A DNA stretch of 64,000 bases from Xenopus tropicalis (taxonomy: Eukaryota; Chordata; Amphibia; Anura; Pipidae). Below, one piece after another: positions 1-12,446 of the stretch. Location of the stretch: contig NC_030683.2 in NCBI RefSeq assembly GCF_000004195.4, forward strand, positions 1,786,620 to 1,850,619, given 5' to 3'. The notes below the pieces were generated by a model. That model did no database searches, was not told where the DNA came from, and worked only from the letters and a program-made list of their open reading frames with translations. Every line of letters begins with the position of its first letter. Position 1 is the stretch's first letter. A program made the translations under genes and the position numbers.

Positions 1-165
1 ATTTTGTCGCCCATGGCTATTATTTTGTCGCACGGCTATTCTTTTGGTCGCCCGTGGCTATTATTTTGTCGCCCGTGGATATTATTTTGTTGCCCGTGGC
101 TATTCTTTTGTCGCATGGCTATTCTTTTGTCACCTGTGGCTATTATTTTGTCGCCTATGGCAATT
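1..165. repeat. 21-bp minisatellite, cut by the left window edge
   Basis: About seven or eight imperfect copies of a 21-bp unit with core 'cgcccgtggctattatttt'. Copies differ by substitutions and small indels. Because 21 is a multiple of three the array reads open, but the 7-residue peptide repeat resembles no known protein. The array probably continues to the left. Confidence 0.9.
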
Positions 166-335
166 TTTGGACGTGCTGTGAATTTTTCTGTGGCAAATTT
201 TTTTTATCCATGTCGCGAAAACAATCCGCCAATGGCGAAACACGGAAATTCGCGTGAATTCATGCCTGGCGAAACATTTCGCCCATCACTAGAAATGACA
301 AGGCTACTGGTGTTGGTGCAGTGCCCCCCTGGGTT
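166..335. mobile_element. MITE-like Xenopus repeat fragment (copy 1)
   Basis: It carries 'caatccgccaatggcgaaa', then 'catgcctggcgaaacat', and ends at 'ttcgcccatcactag'. The same order of words recurs, diverged, near 690-775 and in opposite orientation at 18085-18235. Ends of the type TAGTGATGGGCGAA are common in non-autonomous DNA transposons of Xenopus; I assign it on that resemblance only. No transposase is present. Confidence 0.5.
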
Positions 336-469
336 AGCCGGCCGTTAGGCAGGAATTATTCCAACAAATCTCTCTCTCATTCAGCCTCAGTGGGGGCCAC
401 CAAGTGAGAACCTTGCCCCAGGCAGCAGGGAGTGGCCAGTTACCGGGGGGGGGGGCAAAAAGCCGCCTC

Positions 470-800
470 TGGTCACTTTAAGAGCTGAATTTTTGTTTTT
501 GTAAAATTAAAATGTGTCTCTGCTTGTGATGCGACCCCCTCTAGATCTAAATCTGTCCCGTTTCGCTTTGCCATAAAATTCGCAATTCGGTGAAAAATGA
601 GCGAAACGCATTTGTTGCCTGTGCTTTTTTGACGTGACCGCGTCCAATTAGACCCGCGACCAATTGTTTTTCGCCGAATTTTCACAGAAATTTCGCAAAC
701 AATTCGCTAATGGCGAAATGCAGAAATTCGCTGCAAATCCATGCCTGGCAAAAAAATTCCCTAATCTTGACGCAAAAACTGCAACGCCGGAGCCGGAGGG
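470..800. mobile_element. MITE-like Xenopus repeat (copy 2)
   Basis: It contains 'gcaattcggtgaaaaatgag' and 'ttcgccgaattttcacag', then 'caattcgctaatggcgaaat' and 'ccatgcctggc', paralleling 166-335. No protein is encoded. The next 280 bases (800-1085) contain two copies of 'tgcattggagtca' and may belong to a second old element. Confidence 0.45.
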
Positions 801-1085
801 GGCGGGGCACGACTGGGCGACCTTCAATAGCAAACAAAAGGTTAAACCAAAATAAATGGGGGTGGGGGTGCCCCTACTTCCACGGAAAGCTTCAGTCCAG
901 GAGAAGCTCATAATACAGTTATTATGGGGCTCAGTAACAGTCGCAAAGGTTTTCGTGATTTCGCAATTTTTTCGGGAAAGTGATGCATTGGAGTCAAGGG
1001 GTGTTTTTTGTTTTTCCTCACATTTTTTCTTGCGTCAGTTGCATTGGAGTCAGCGGGCGACTTGCGTGAGAATTTGCACTGCACT

Positions 1086-2474
1086 CGCCAAGGGGCCCTT
1101 GGGACCATGTACTGCCCCCCCCCAGGCAAATAGGGGCCACTTCCCACCCAGGTTACAGGTACCAGAACCTCATAAATCAAAACAGAGGGGAAACCAACAG
1201 AAGATTTCCCTAACCAGTAGGGGAGTTAACCCCGTGTGTCCCAGCATGTGTTGGGGTGACTGCTAATAAATGTGCTCCCCGCTAGTGCAAGTGGATCCCA
1301 TTGCACAGAGCTGATCAGGGAAGGGGGTAAATACTCTGCGCCGGGCCCCCCTGCACAAAAATCTTCAAAGGGGCAGAATAGCAAACTTACTAGGGTCCCT
1401 GCCCTGACGCGTTCATTCTCCACTGCAATGAGCCCCCCGCGTTGCATATAAATTCCCACTCCCCGCCCACTGTCTTACTTCAGAGCCCGCCCCGGATATA
1501 AAGTTTGGGCACCCCTAGGCCACCTTACATCATGCCCTTACCCCCCCACCCCCTATGTATGCGCAGTAGCTCCTCCCCTCATGTCCCCCCCCATCGCTTC
1601 CCCACTGCCCCTCGTCGCTCAAATCCACTTGGGCCCCCCCTAAAACTGTGCTGCCCTAGGTCTGGGCCTTTGTGGCCTTTCCACCAATCAGGGCCTGCCC
1701 GGACCTGGCACGGGGCGGGGTTTATATGTAAAATGGGGCCCCCCAGCCCCTCCCTCGACTGCGGGTTCTGCTTCCTCTATTGTTACATGGAAGCCATTTT
1801 AGATCCAGTGGGCGAGTTCCCCTTTGCCCAGAAGTTTTATGTCATCCAATCACTTCTCTGTTTGTACTGAGCCCTAGTGGATCCCTAGTGGATCAATCAA
1901 CTCTTTTGTTACTGGAAGCTGAACTTCTAATTCATCCGGCTGCTTTATTTCCCCTTTATTATACGCCATTGATTTAGCCGTATCCTCGGCCGCCGATGTT
2001 CCCCGCGGGCGCGTATTCGCCACTTTATTTACTTAATCACCTTTTAAACACTCGCCGTTTATTTCCCACGATGCCGAGCTGCTCCCAGTTTATAGGAGTC
2101 CGATTGGCGGAGTTCAGCCTCCCTGCCACGCGGCGTTTACGTGGGTTCCATAAACCGCGGCCTCGGACATTAATTTCAATGGCTTCTTGTTACGGCCTCT
2201 CTTGTTCCAGCGATTTTCTGCTCCCACGAATGCGTCGTCGTGTTGGGAGAATCCAGTTTCGCTGCTGGGTGGGGGCCGCCGATCAATGCGGCTTTGCAGT
2301 TGGGCGGCGTTTTTTTTTATTTCGTTTTTATTTTCAGAATTCGTTTCATTTTTATTTTCAATTTTTCAATTTCGTTTCATGAATTATTTGCCATTTCGTG
2401 AGTTTTTCAGCAGATTCGCTGATCACTAAATATATATTATTCTTGAGATTGAGTCTCACGTACAGAGATCAGCG
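1086..2474. other. Single-copy sequence, no gene recognised
   Basis: No splice-bounded coding segment or family motif was seen on either strand. The first half is C-rich. From about 1990 to 2290 the sequence is CpG-rich, with TTTATTTACTTAATC and CATTAATTTCAATGG words that could mark a regulatory element. 2300-2380 is T-rich low complexity. Confidence 0.5.
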
Positions 2475-2521
2475 CCGGGGGCCGGGGGCCGGGGGCCGGG
2501 GGCCGGGGGCGGGGGGGGGGC
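2475..2521. repeat. (GGGGGCC)n and G-run
   Basis: About six copies of a 7-bp G5C2 unit followed by a run of ten G. The G-runs on the plus strand fit a G-quadruplex pattern. Confidence 0.9.
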
Positions 2522-2689
2522 AGAAATAGAAATAAGGAGAGAAGGAGAAAGTCGTGGGAATATTAATAACAGCAGCCGATCTCACCTCGGGGGAAATTCA
2601 TTTTCTAGTTCTCTGGGCCAATAAATATCATTTTTACTTTTGATGTTGACGAAGGTATCGATCCCTTTGAACTTGCAGCGCAGCAGTAA

Positions 2690-3005
2690 AGTGTGCCTGA
2701 GTCTGAGCTTTCAGCCAGCGCTACACATTAGAACTGCTTTCAGCTAACCTATTGTTTCTCCTACTCCCATGTAACTGGAGGAGTCCCAAGCCGGACTTGG
2801 ATTTCTTACTATTGAGTGCTATTCTGATACCTACTGGGAGCTGCTATCTTGCTCCCTTCCCATTGTTCTGCTGATCGGCTGCTGGGGGTGAGGGGGGATA
2901 TCACTCCAACTTGCAGCGCAGCAGTAAAGTGTGACTAAAGTTTATCAGAACACAGGTCACATGGCTGTGGTACCCTGGGAAATGACGAATATGGCTAGCC
3001 CCATG
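2690..3005. mobile_element. Xenopus dispersed repeat carrying a minisatellite
   Basis: The wording 'ttgcagcgcagcagtaaagt', 'tttatcagaacacaggtcac' and 'ggctagcccca' matches a dispersed repeat I know from many Xenopus transcripts and introns. 'cttgcagcgcagcagtaaag' occurs twice (about 2671 and 2910). The element stops abruptly where the 19-bp array begins. Confidence 0.65.
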
Positions 3006-3967
3006 AGATAGTAGGGCAAGATGGAGACAGTAAGGCAAGATGGAGACAGTAGGGCAAGATGGAGACAGTAGGGCAAGATGGGGACAGTAGGGCAAGATGG
3101 AGACAGTAGGAAAAGATGGAGACAGTAGGGCAAGATGGAGACAGTAGGGCAAGATGGGGACAGTAGGGCAAGATGGAGACAGTAGGGCAAGATGGGGACA
3201 GTAGGGCAAGATGGAGACAGTAGGGCAAGATGGAGACAGTAGGGCAAGATGGAGACAGTAGGGCAAGATGGGGACAGTAGGACAAGATGGGGACAGTAGG
3301 GCAAGATGGAGACAGTAGGAAAAGATGGAGACAGTAGGGCAAGATGGAGACAGTAGGGCAAGATGGAGACAGTAGGACAAGATGGAGACAGTAGGAAAAG
3401 ATGGAGACAGTAGGGCAAGATGGAGACAGTAGGGCAAGATAGAGACAGTAGGACAAAATGGAGACAGTAGGGCAAGATGGAGACAGTAGGACGAGATGGA
3501 GACAGGAGGACAAGATGGGGACAGTAGGGCAAGATGGGGACAGTAGGGCAAGATGGAGACAGTAGGACAAGATGGAGACAGTAGGAAAAGATGGAGACAG
3601 TAGGGCAAGATGGAGACAGTAGGGCAAGATGGAGACAGTAGGACAAGATGGAGACAGTAGGACAAGATGGAGACAGTAGGAAAAGATGGAGACAGTAGGG
3701 CAAGATGGAGACAGTAGGGCAAGATAGAGACAGTAGGACAAAATGGAGACAGTAGGGCAAGATGGAGACAGTAGGGCAAGATGGAGACAGTAGGACAAAA
3801 TGGAGACAGTAGGGCAAGATGGAGACAGTAGGGCAAGATGGAAACAGTAGGGCAAGATGGAGACAGTAGGACAAAATGGAGACAGTAGGGCAAGATGGAG
3901 ACAGTAGGACAAGATGGAGACAGTAGGGCAAGATGGAGACAGTAGGGCAAGATGGAGACAGTAGGGC
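2995..3967. repeat. 19-bp minisatellite
   Basis: About 50 head-to-tail copies of 'gacagtagggcaagatgga', with recurring point variants (ggcaag, gacaag, gaaaag, gacaaa, and gggg for gaga). Minus-strand frames are open for over 300 codons because three units make 19 codons without a stop. This is not a gene. Confidence 0.97.
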
Positions 3968-4384
3968 ATTGGGCAAATACTTTTATAGCAAAATTACAGA
4001 CATTATACAAAGAAAATATTATGATATATTTAAAAATCAGTTTAATAGAAGATGTGAGTATCTCTTTAAGGGCCGCTGGTTGAACTGCCCCCCTTTATGC
4101 AAATAATAATGTTTTGCCCCAAACCCTGTCATTATATGTAAGGAAAAGATCTTGTTCATAAGAATCAGATGTAATATAAATAATTCTCTTGTATTTTTAT
4201 GTATTTGGAATGTAAAAGCTCAACTTATCCCCTTAATAAGAATCATTGATGGAACTGAGAGTCCTTGTACCTAATGGGTTTAACTGCAGGGAGCTAATTG
4301 TGTTAATTATTGTAATTATGTTTCTGTAAAGTACGAGTGCGGCCCCTTCTGATCCACGGGATTCTGCCTCCCAAACATGAACAT
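3968..4384. other. AT-rich spacer
   Basis: Single-copy, AT-rich sequence with no coding signal. It ends near 4385 at the first partial unit of the next array. Confidence 0.5.
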
Positions 4385-7356
4385 TAGGGGATCAGAGACC
4401 CGGGGGGGGTCACTATATATAAATATATAAGGGGGGGGCAGTAATGAAATAGAGAAAGTACAGGGAAGAGCGACTAAGCTGATAAAGGGAATGGGCTCAG
4501 TTATGGGGAAAGGCTGGCCTAGTTGGGATTGGTTACACTGGGGGGGGGGGCAGTTAAGGGGGGGTCACTATATATAAATATATAAGGGGGGGGCAGTAAT
4601 GAAATAGAGAAAGTACAGGGAAGAGTGACTAAGCTGATAAAGGGAATGGGCTCAGTTATGGGGAAAGGCTGGCCCAGTTGGGATTGGTTTACACTGGGGG
4701 GGGGGCAGTTAAGGGGGGGTCACTATATATAAATATATAAGGGGGGGCAGTAATGAAATAGAGAAAGTACAGGGAAGAGCGACTAAGCTGATAAAGGGAA
4801 TGGGCTCAGTTATGGGGAAAGGCTGGCCCAGTGGGATTGGTTACACTGGGAGGGGGGCAGTTAAGGGGGGTCACTATATATAAATATATAAGGGGGGGGC
4901 AGTAATGAAATAGAGAAAGTACAGGGAAGAGCGACTAAGCTGATAAAGGGAATGGGCTCAGGTATGGGGAAAGGCTGGCCCAGTTGGGATTGGTTACACT
5001 GGGGGGGGGGGCAGTTAAGGGGGGGGCACTATATATAAATATATAAGGGGGGGCAGTAATGAAATAGAGAAAGTACAGGGAAGAGCGACTAAGCTGATAA
5101 AGGGAATGGGCTCAGTTATGGGGAAAGGCTGGCCCAGTTGGGATTGGTTACACTGGGGGGGGGGGGCAGTTAAGGGGGGGTCACTATATATAAATATATA
5201 AGGGGGGGCAGTAATGAAATAGAGAAAGTACAGGGAAGAGCGACTAAGCTGATAAAGGGAATGGGCTCAGTTATGGGGAAAGGCTGGCCCAGTTGGGATT
5301 GGTTACACTGGGGGGGGCAGTTAAGGGGGGGGGTCACTATATATAAATATATAAGGGGGGGCAGTAATGAAATAGAGAAAGTACAGGGAAAGAGCGACTA
5401 AGCTGATAAAGGGAATGGGCTCAGTTATGGGGAAAGGCTGGCCCAGTTGGGATTGGTTACACTGGGGGGGGGCAGTTAAGGGGGGGGGTCACTATATATA
5501 AATATATAAGGGGGGGCAGTAATGAAATAGAGAAAGTACAGGGAAGAGCGGACTAAGCTGATAAAGGGAATGGGCTCAGTTATGGGGAAAGGCTGGCCCA
5601 GTTGGGATTGGTTACACTGGGAGGGGGGCAGTTAAGGGGGGGTCACTATATATAAATATATAAGGGGGGGGCAGTAATGAAATAGAGAAAGTACAGGGAA
5701 GAGCGACTAAGCTGATAAAGGGAATGGGCTCAGGTATGGGGAAAGGCTGGCCCAGTTGGGATTGGTTACACTGGGGGGGGGGGCAGTTAAGGGGGGGGCA
5801 CTATATATAAATATATAAGGGGGGGCAGTAATGAAATAGAGAAAGTACAGGGAAGAGCGACTAAGCTGATAAAGGGAATGGGCTCAGTTATGGGGAAAGG
5901 CTGGCCCAGTTGGGATTGGTTACACTGGGGGGGGGGGCAGTTAAGGGGGGGGGCACTATATATAAATATATAAGGGGGGGCAGTAATGAAATAGAGAAAG
6001 TACAGGGAAGAGCGACTAAGCTGATAAAGGGAATGGGCTCAGTTATGGGGAAAGGCTGGCCCAGTTGGGATTGGTTACACTGGGGGGGGGGGGGCAGTTA
6101 AGGGGGGTCACTATATATAAATATATAAGGGGGGGCAGTAATGAAATAGAGAAAGTACAGGGAAGAGCGACTAAGCTGATAAAGGGAATGGGCTCAGTTA
6201 TGGGGAAAGGCTGGCCCAGTTGGGATTGGTTACACTGGGGGGGGGCAGTTAAGGGGGGGGTCACTATATATAAATATATAAGGGGGGGGCAGTAATGAAA
6301 TAGAGAAAGTACAGGGAAGAGCGACTAAGCTGATAAAGGGAATGGGCTCAGTTATGGGGAAAGGCTGGCCCAGTTGGGATTGGTTACACTGGGGGGGGGC
6401 AGTTAAGGGGGGGGGTCACTATATATAAATATATAAGGGGGGGCAGTAATGAAATAGAGAAAGTACAGGGAAGAGCGACTAAGCTGATAAAGGAATGGGC
6501 TCAGTTATGGGGAAAGGCTGGCCCAGTTGGGATTGGTTACACTGGGGGGGGGGGGGCAGTTAAGGGGGGGTCACTATATATAAATATATAAGGGGGGGCA
6601 GTAATGAAATAGAGAAAGTACAGAGAAGAGCGACTAAGCTGATAAAGGGAATGGGCTCAGTTATGGGGAAAAGCTGGCCCAGTTGGGATTGGTTACACTG
6701 GGGGGGGCAGTTAAGGGGGGGGTCACTATATATAAATATATAAGGGGGGGGCAGTAATGAAATAGAGAAAGTACAGGGAAGAGCGACTAAGCTGATAAAG
6801 GGAATGGGCCTCAGTTATGGGGAAAGGCTGGCCCAGTTGGGATTGGTTACACTGGGGGGGGGCAGTTAAGGGGGGGGGTCACTATATATAAATATATAAG
6901 GGGGGGCAGTAATGAAATAGAGAAAGTACAGGGAAGAGCGACTAAGCTGATAAAGGGAATGGGCTCAGTTATGGGGAAAGGCTGGCCCAGTTGGGATTGG
7001 TTACACTGGGGGGGGGGGGGCAGTTAAGGGGGGGTCACTATATATAAATATATAAGGGGGGCAGTAATGAAATAGAGAAAGTACAGGGAAGAGCGACTAA
7101 GCTGATAAAGGGAATGGGCTCAGTTATGGGGAAAGGCTGGCCCAGTTGGGATTGGTTACACTGGGGGGGGGGCAGTTAAGGGGGGGGTCACTATATATAA
7201 ATATATAAGGGGGGGCAGTAATGAAATAGAGAAAGTACAGGGAAGAGCGACTAAGCTGATAAAGGGAATGGGCTCAGTTATGGGGAAAGGCTGGCCCAGT
7301 TGGGATTGGTTACACTGGGGGGGGGGCAGTTAAGGGGGGGGGTCACTATTTAGTGG
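4385..7356 (+). repeat. About 152-bp satellite-like array derived from a LINE reverse transcriptase fragment
   Basis: Roughly 19-20 near-identical copies, 150-156 bp each, differing mostly in length of the G-runs. Each unit translates on the plus strand as NEIEKVQGRATKLIKGMG, then after a small frameshift as LSYGERLAQLGLVTL, and later as TIYKYIRG. These blocks, in this order, are the C-terminal signature of CR1/L2-type non-LTR reverse transcriptase ORFs (IEKVQRRATKLI, YEERL, LGL, then RGD-I-YKYI). G-runs have replaced the stretch between the second and third blocks. No copy encodes a functional protein. The array is a tandem amplification of one LINE fragment. Confidence 0.85.
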
Positions 7357-7844
7357 ATTGAACATTCCGGTTCCCCCCACACAGAGACCCAACTAGTTAT
7401 TATTTCCTCGTTAGGTTTCAGTTCTTAGTTTGTTCATTTAAATTGAATTTATCTTTTACCCAATCAGAATGAGGATCTATTCGGCGGTTTCGGCGCCGTC
7501 ACATTCTGGGTTATTTGTTCTGGTTCTGCCCAAGGTCCCAGTTTTAATGAGAACATTAGTGGGGCCCCCGGATCATTCTCGTTGCTAATTCAGATATCAG
7601 GGGGCGAGTAATGAGCGGGGGGGGGGGGAGACAATTTATTCGCCGTCTCATTTGCATGCAATAATTGGGTTTTATTAATTATTTTCAAATAATATTTTTA
7701 TCTTCCAATTAACTTTCTGGTCTTTTCTAGAAAACGTTGTTGTAACGGGAAATGGGGTCTGAGCGACTCTATTAAATATTTCTGCTCATTTGCGCTCAGG
7801 AACGTGACGCTCCCCAAACTGTCTCCTAACGAGTCAGGGGGGGG
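7357..7844. other. Single-copy island with POU octamer and TAAT words (possible enhancer)
   Basis: ATTTGCAT, the POU-factor octamer, lies at 7650-7657, followed within 40 bases by ATGCAATAATT and TTTATTAATTATTTTCAAAT. Such clusters are typical of conserved developmental enhancers. Function is inferred from motifs only. Confidence 0.3.
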
Positions 7845-9998
7845 GCTCCTGTGTCTGTCCCTTTCCCTTCCCTGCACTGCTGGTTCTGACTCCTGATACA
7901 ACTCCCCAATACCCATTCATCCCTCATTCTCACTGGGTTTATAGTTATGTGTAACTGTCACTGTGTCTGTCCCTTTCCCTTCCCTGCACTGCTGGTTCTG
8001 ACTCCTGATACAACTCCCCAATACCCATTCATCCCTCATTCTCACTGGGTTTATAGTTATGTGTAACTGTCACTGTGTCTGTCCCTTTCCCTTCCCTGCA
8101 CTGCTGGTTCTGACTCCTGATACAACTCCCCAATATCCATTCATCCCTCATTCTCACTGGGTTTATAGTTATGTGTAACTGTCACTGTGTCTGTCCCTTT
8201 CCCTTCCCTGCACTGCTGGTTCTGACTCCTGATACAACTCCCCAATACCCATTCATTCCTCATTCTCACTGGGTTTATAGTTATGTGTAACTGTCACTGT
8301 GTCTGTCCCTTTCCCTTCCCTGCACTGCTGGTTCTGACTCCTGATACAACTCCCCAATATCCATTCATTCCTCATTCTCACTGGGTTTATAGTTATGTGT
8401 AACTGTCACTGTGTCTGTCCCATCCCTGCACTGCTGGTTCTGACTCCTGATACAACTCCCCAATATCCATTCATCCCTCATTCTCACTGGGTTTATAGTT
8501 ATGTGTAACTGTCACTGTGTCTGTCCCTTTCCCTTCCCTGCACTGCTGGTTCTGACTCCTGATACAACTCCCCAATACCCATTCATTCCTCATTCTCACT
8601 GGGTTTATAGTTATGTGTAACTGTCACTGTGTCTGTCCCTTTCCCTTCCCTGCACTGCTGGTTCTGACTCCTGATACAACTCCCCAATATCCATTCATTC
8701 CTCATTCTCACTGGGTTTATAGTTATGTGTAACTGTCACTGTGTCTGTCCCTTTCCCTTCCCTGCACTGCTGGTTCTGACTCCTGATACAACTCCCCAAT
8801 ACCCATTCATTCCTCATTCTCACTGGGTTTATAGTTATGTGTAACTGTCACTGTGTCTGTCCCTTTCCCTTCCCTGCACTGCTGGTTCTGACTCCTGATA
8901 CAACTCCCCAATATCCATTCATTCCTCATTCTCACTGGGTTTATAGTTATGTGTAACTGTCACTGTGTCTGTCCCTTTCCCTTCCCTGCACTGCTGGTTC
9001 TGACTCCTGATACAACTAACCAATATCCATTCATTCCTCATTCTCACTGGGTTTATAGTTATGTGTAACTGTCACTGTGTCTGTCCCTTTCCCTTCCCTG
9101 CACTGCTGGTTCTGACTCCTGATACAACTCCCCAATATCCATTCATTCCTCATTCTCACTGGGTTTATAGTTATGTGTAACTGTCACTGTGTCTGTCCCT
9201 TTCCCTTCCCTGCACTGCTGGTTCTGACTCCTGACACAACTCCCCAATATCCATTCATCCCTCATTCTCACTGGGTTTATAGTTATGTGTAACTGTCACT
9301 GTGTCTGTCCCTTTCCCTTCCCTGCACTGCTGGTTCTGACTCCTGATACAACTCCCCAATACCCATTCATTTCTCATTCCCTTCCCTGCACTGCTGGTTC
9401 TGACTCCTGATACAACTCCCCAATATCCATTCATCCCTCATTCTCACTGGGTTTATAGTTATGTGTAACTGTCACTGTATCTGTCCCTTTCCCTTCCCTG
9501 CACTGCTGGTTCTGACTCCTGATACAACTCCCCAATACCCATTCATTTCTCATTCCCTTCCCTGCACTGCTGGTTCTGACTCCTGATACAACTCCCCAAT
9601 ATCCATTCATCCCTCATTCTCACTGGGTTTATAGTTATGTGTAACTGTCACTGTATCTGTCCCTTTCCCTTCCCTGCACTGCTGGTTCTGACTCCTGATA
9701 CAACTCCCCAATATCCATTCATCCCTCATTCTCACTGGGTTTATAGTTATAAGTAACTATCACTGTGTCTGTCCCTTTCCCTTCCCTGCACTGCTGGTTC
9801 TGACTCCTGATACAACTCCCCAATACCCATTCATTTCTCATTCCCTTCCCTGCACTGCTGGTTCTGACTCCTGATACAACTCCCCAATATCCATTCATCC
9901 CTCATTCTCACTGGGTTTATAGTTATGTGTAACTGTCACTGTGTCTGTCCCTTTCCCTTCCCTGCACTGCTGGTTCTGACTCCTGATACAACTCCCCA
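7845..9998 (+). repeat. 112-bp minisatellite, family A (first locus)
   Basis: About 19 copies of a 112-bp unit containing 'cactgctggttctgactcct' and 'gggtttatagttatgtgtaa'. Copies are almost indel-free. Main variants are ACCCATTCATCC versus ATCCATTCATTC. Three shortened copies (ATTCATTTCTCATTCCC at 9365, 9541, 9829) lack about 48 bp and form 176-bp higher-order units. The same family occurs in reverse orientation at 46827-47555. Confidence 0.97.
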
Positions 9999-10337
9999 CT
10001 ATCACATTTCACAGAAGCCGGGGGGGTCAGTGCTGGACAAGTCACCGAATACAAAACAAACATACAATGTAATAATTCTCTTCTTCCAGTAAATCGAATT
10101 TTTGTTCCACCAATCCCAGCGAAGGATCTGATAACAAAATTAAGGCTTTAACTTGCAGATATTTTCCATCTGCCGCAGCCCGGAACGGAGTCTAGACAGT
10201 GCGGTCACTGGCCCTTTAACTTCTGCACCCAGAGCTAGCACTTCTTCTTGATCTACACAGCGGCACCCTGGGAACATACAGTGTGTGTGTGGGGGGGTAA
10301 CATTCGGCCTTATCTATTGGCTCAAGTGCCCCACATT
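9999..10337. other. Single-copy spacer
   Basis: No gene, RNA gene or repeat family recognised. It contains a short TG/G-run tract near 10280-10297. Confidence 0.5.
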
Positions 10338-11588
10338 TAGGGTGAGTGCTTATTTGTGCCCTGGGTACCCCTGGAACTATAGCGGGGTGACTGTTACCCC
10401 AATGTTTCTATATATCTGTAACCTTGTTATGGGCTAAGGGGGCCCAGCCTGAAGGCCAGTTAGGGGGGGATTTGGGGTGAGTGCTTATTTGTGCCCTGGG
10501 TACCCCTGGAACTATAGCGGGGTGACTGTTACCCCAATGTTTCTATATATCTGTAACCTTGTTATGGGCTAAGGGGGCCCAGCCTGAAGGCCAGTTAGGG
10601 GGGGATTTGGGGTGAGTGCTTATTTGTGCCCTGGGTACCCTGGAACTATAGCGGGGTGACTGTTACCCCAATGTTTCTATATATCTGTAACCTTGTTATG
10701 GGCTAAGGGGGCCCAGCCTGAAGGCCAGTTAGGGGGGGATTTGGGGTGAGTGCTTATTTGTGCCCTGGGTACCACTGGAACTATAGCGGGGTGACTGTTA
10801 CCCCAATGTTTCTATATATCTGTAACCTTGTTATGGGCTAAGGGGGCCCAGCCTGAAGGCCAGTTAGGGGGGATTTGGGGTGAGTGCTTATTTGTACCCT
10901 GGGTACCCCTGGAACTATAGCGGGGTGACTGTTACCCCAATGTTTCTATATATCTGTAACCTTGTTATGGGCTAAGGGGGCCCAGCCTGAAGGCCAGTTA
11001 GGGGGGATTTGGGGTGAGTGCTTATTTGTGCCCTGGGTACCCCTGGAACTATAGCAGGGTGACTGTTACCCCAATGTTTCTATATATCTGTAACCTTGTT
11101 ATGGGCTAAGGGGCCCAGCCTGAAGGCCAGTTAGGGGGGGATTTGGGGTGAGTGCTTATTTGTGCCCTGGGTACCCCTGGAACTATAGCGGGGTGACTGT
11201 TACCCCAATGTTTCTATATATCTGTAACCTTGTTATGGGCTAAGGGGGCCCAGCCTGAAGGCCAGTTAGGGGGGATTTGGGGTGAGTGCTTATTTGTGCC
11301 CTGGGTACCCCTGGAACTATAGCGGGGTGACTGTTACCCCAATGTTTCTATATATCTGTAACCTTGTTATGGGCTAAGGGGGCCCAGCCTGAAGGCCAGT
11401 TAGGGGGGGATTTGGGGTGAGTGCTTATTTGTGCCCTGGGTACCCCTGGAACTATAGCGGGGTGACTGTTACCCCAATGTTTCTATATATCTGTAACCTT
11501 GTTATGGGCTAAGGGGGCCCAGCCTGAAGGCCAGTTAGGGGGGGATTTGGGGTGAGTGCTTGTGCCCTGGGTACCCCTGGAACTATAT
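10338..11588. repeat. 136-bp tandem array
   Basis: About nine copies, over 95% alike by eye, of a 136-bp unit including 'gtgagtgcttatttgtgccc' and 'tgtaaccttgttatgggcta'. The last copy is truncated and continues into single-copy sequence at 'actatatatgcagttgatca'. Confidence 0.96.
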
Positions 11589-12446
11589 ATGCAGTTGATC
11601 AGTAGACGCAGCAGCGGCGCATACGGGCGCATACAGATGCAGTACATGCGCGTTGGCGAGTTTCCGCGCATTTCAGTAGTCGCGCACCCAGACGCCCGTG
11701 TATCTGAGCCCTTAAGATGATTTAATGGAAGTGAAAGCTGAATATTCTGTTTCCTTATTGCGGTTGCCACGTTGCCGGCGCTGCCAGTTCCAATTAAGGA
11801 GTAAATCAGCCCTTAGAGACGGCGCTGGCAGCCTCCCTTCCTCATTAAACATTCATTTCCAACTCCTTTAATAGCTGCAATCATAGAACCCCATTTAGCC
11901 CGACCACTTGCGCAGGTTCCGCGCGTTCCCTGTAAGTGCTGCGGTGGAACCGGGGTAATCGAGACGCTCGAGTGTTTTATCATCGGCGAGTTCATTCCGA
12001 GCCCCCGAGTCGCAGAACCTGGGCCCAGGCGGTAGAACCAGTATATAAACCCCCAGTTGTGTATAATATGATGATGTTCCCGGGCCCCAATGAACCAACA
12101 GGCGCAGATGTCGCCTCAAAGAGCTTCGCTCAGGAAAAATGGTTCTTATGCCTCAGTGATAATGGATTTCTGTACGAAAAGACGTGATCGGATCAGGTGA
12201 TACGGGGGGGGGGCATTAGGCGCTTTCATTAACGGCACAAAATAACCAGAAACAGAAAGAACAGGTTTAAAGGGAAAGGCAATATATTTATATGTAGGGC
12301 CACAGTGGGTGGGTCCTCACCTGGGATAAAAGAGGCGGGGCTAGGAGGGAACTGTCCAGGAAATGGGGAGGAGCTTGTGCAGCAGAGTCAGTTTTTTTGC
12401 AGATATTCAGACTGCCCTGTTCTGGTTTTGTGAGAATACGAGAATA
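11589..12446. other. Single-copy GC-balanced island, possible conserved element
   Basis: CpG-containing single-copy sequence without a convincing coding exon. 11700-11910 has 'ccaattaaggagtaaatcag' and 'tcattaaacattcatttcca'. Short open frames are not bounded by splice sites and match no family I know. Confidence 0.35.
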
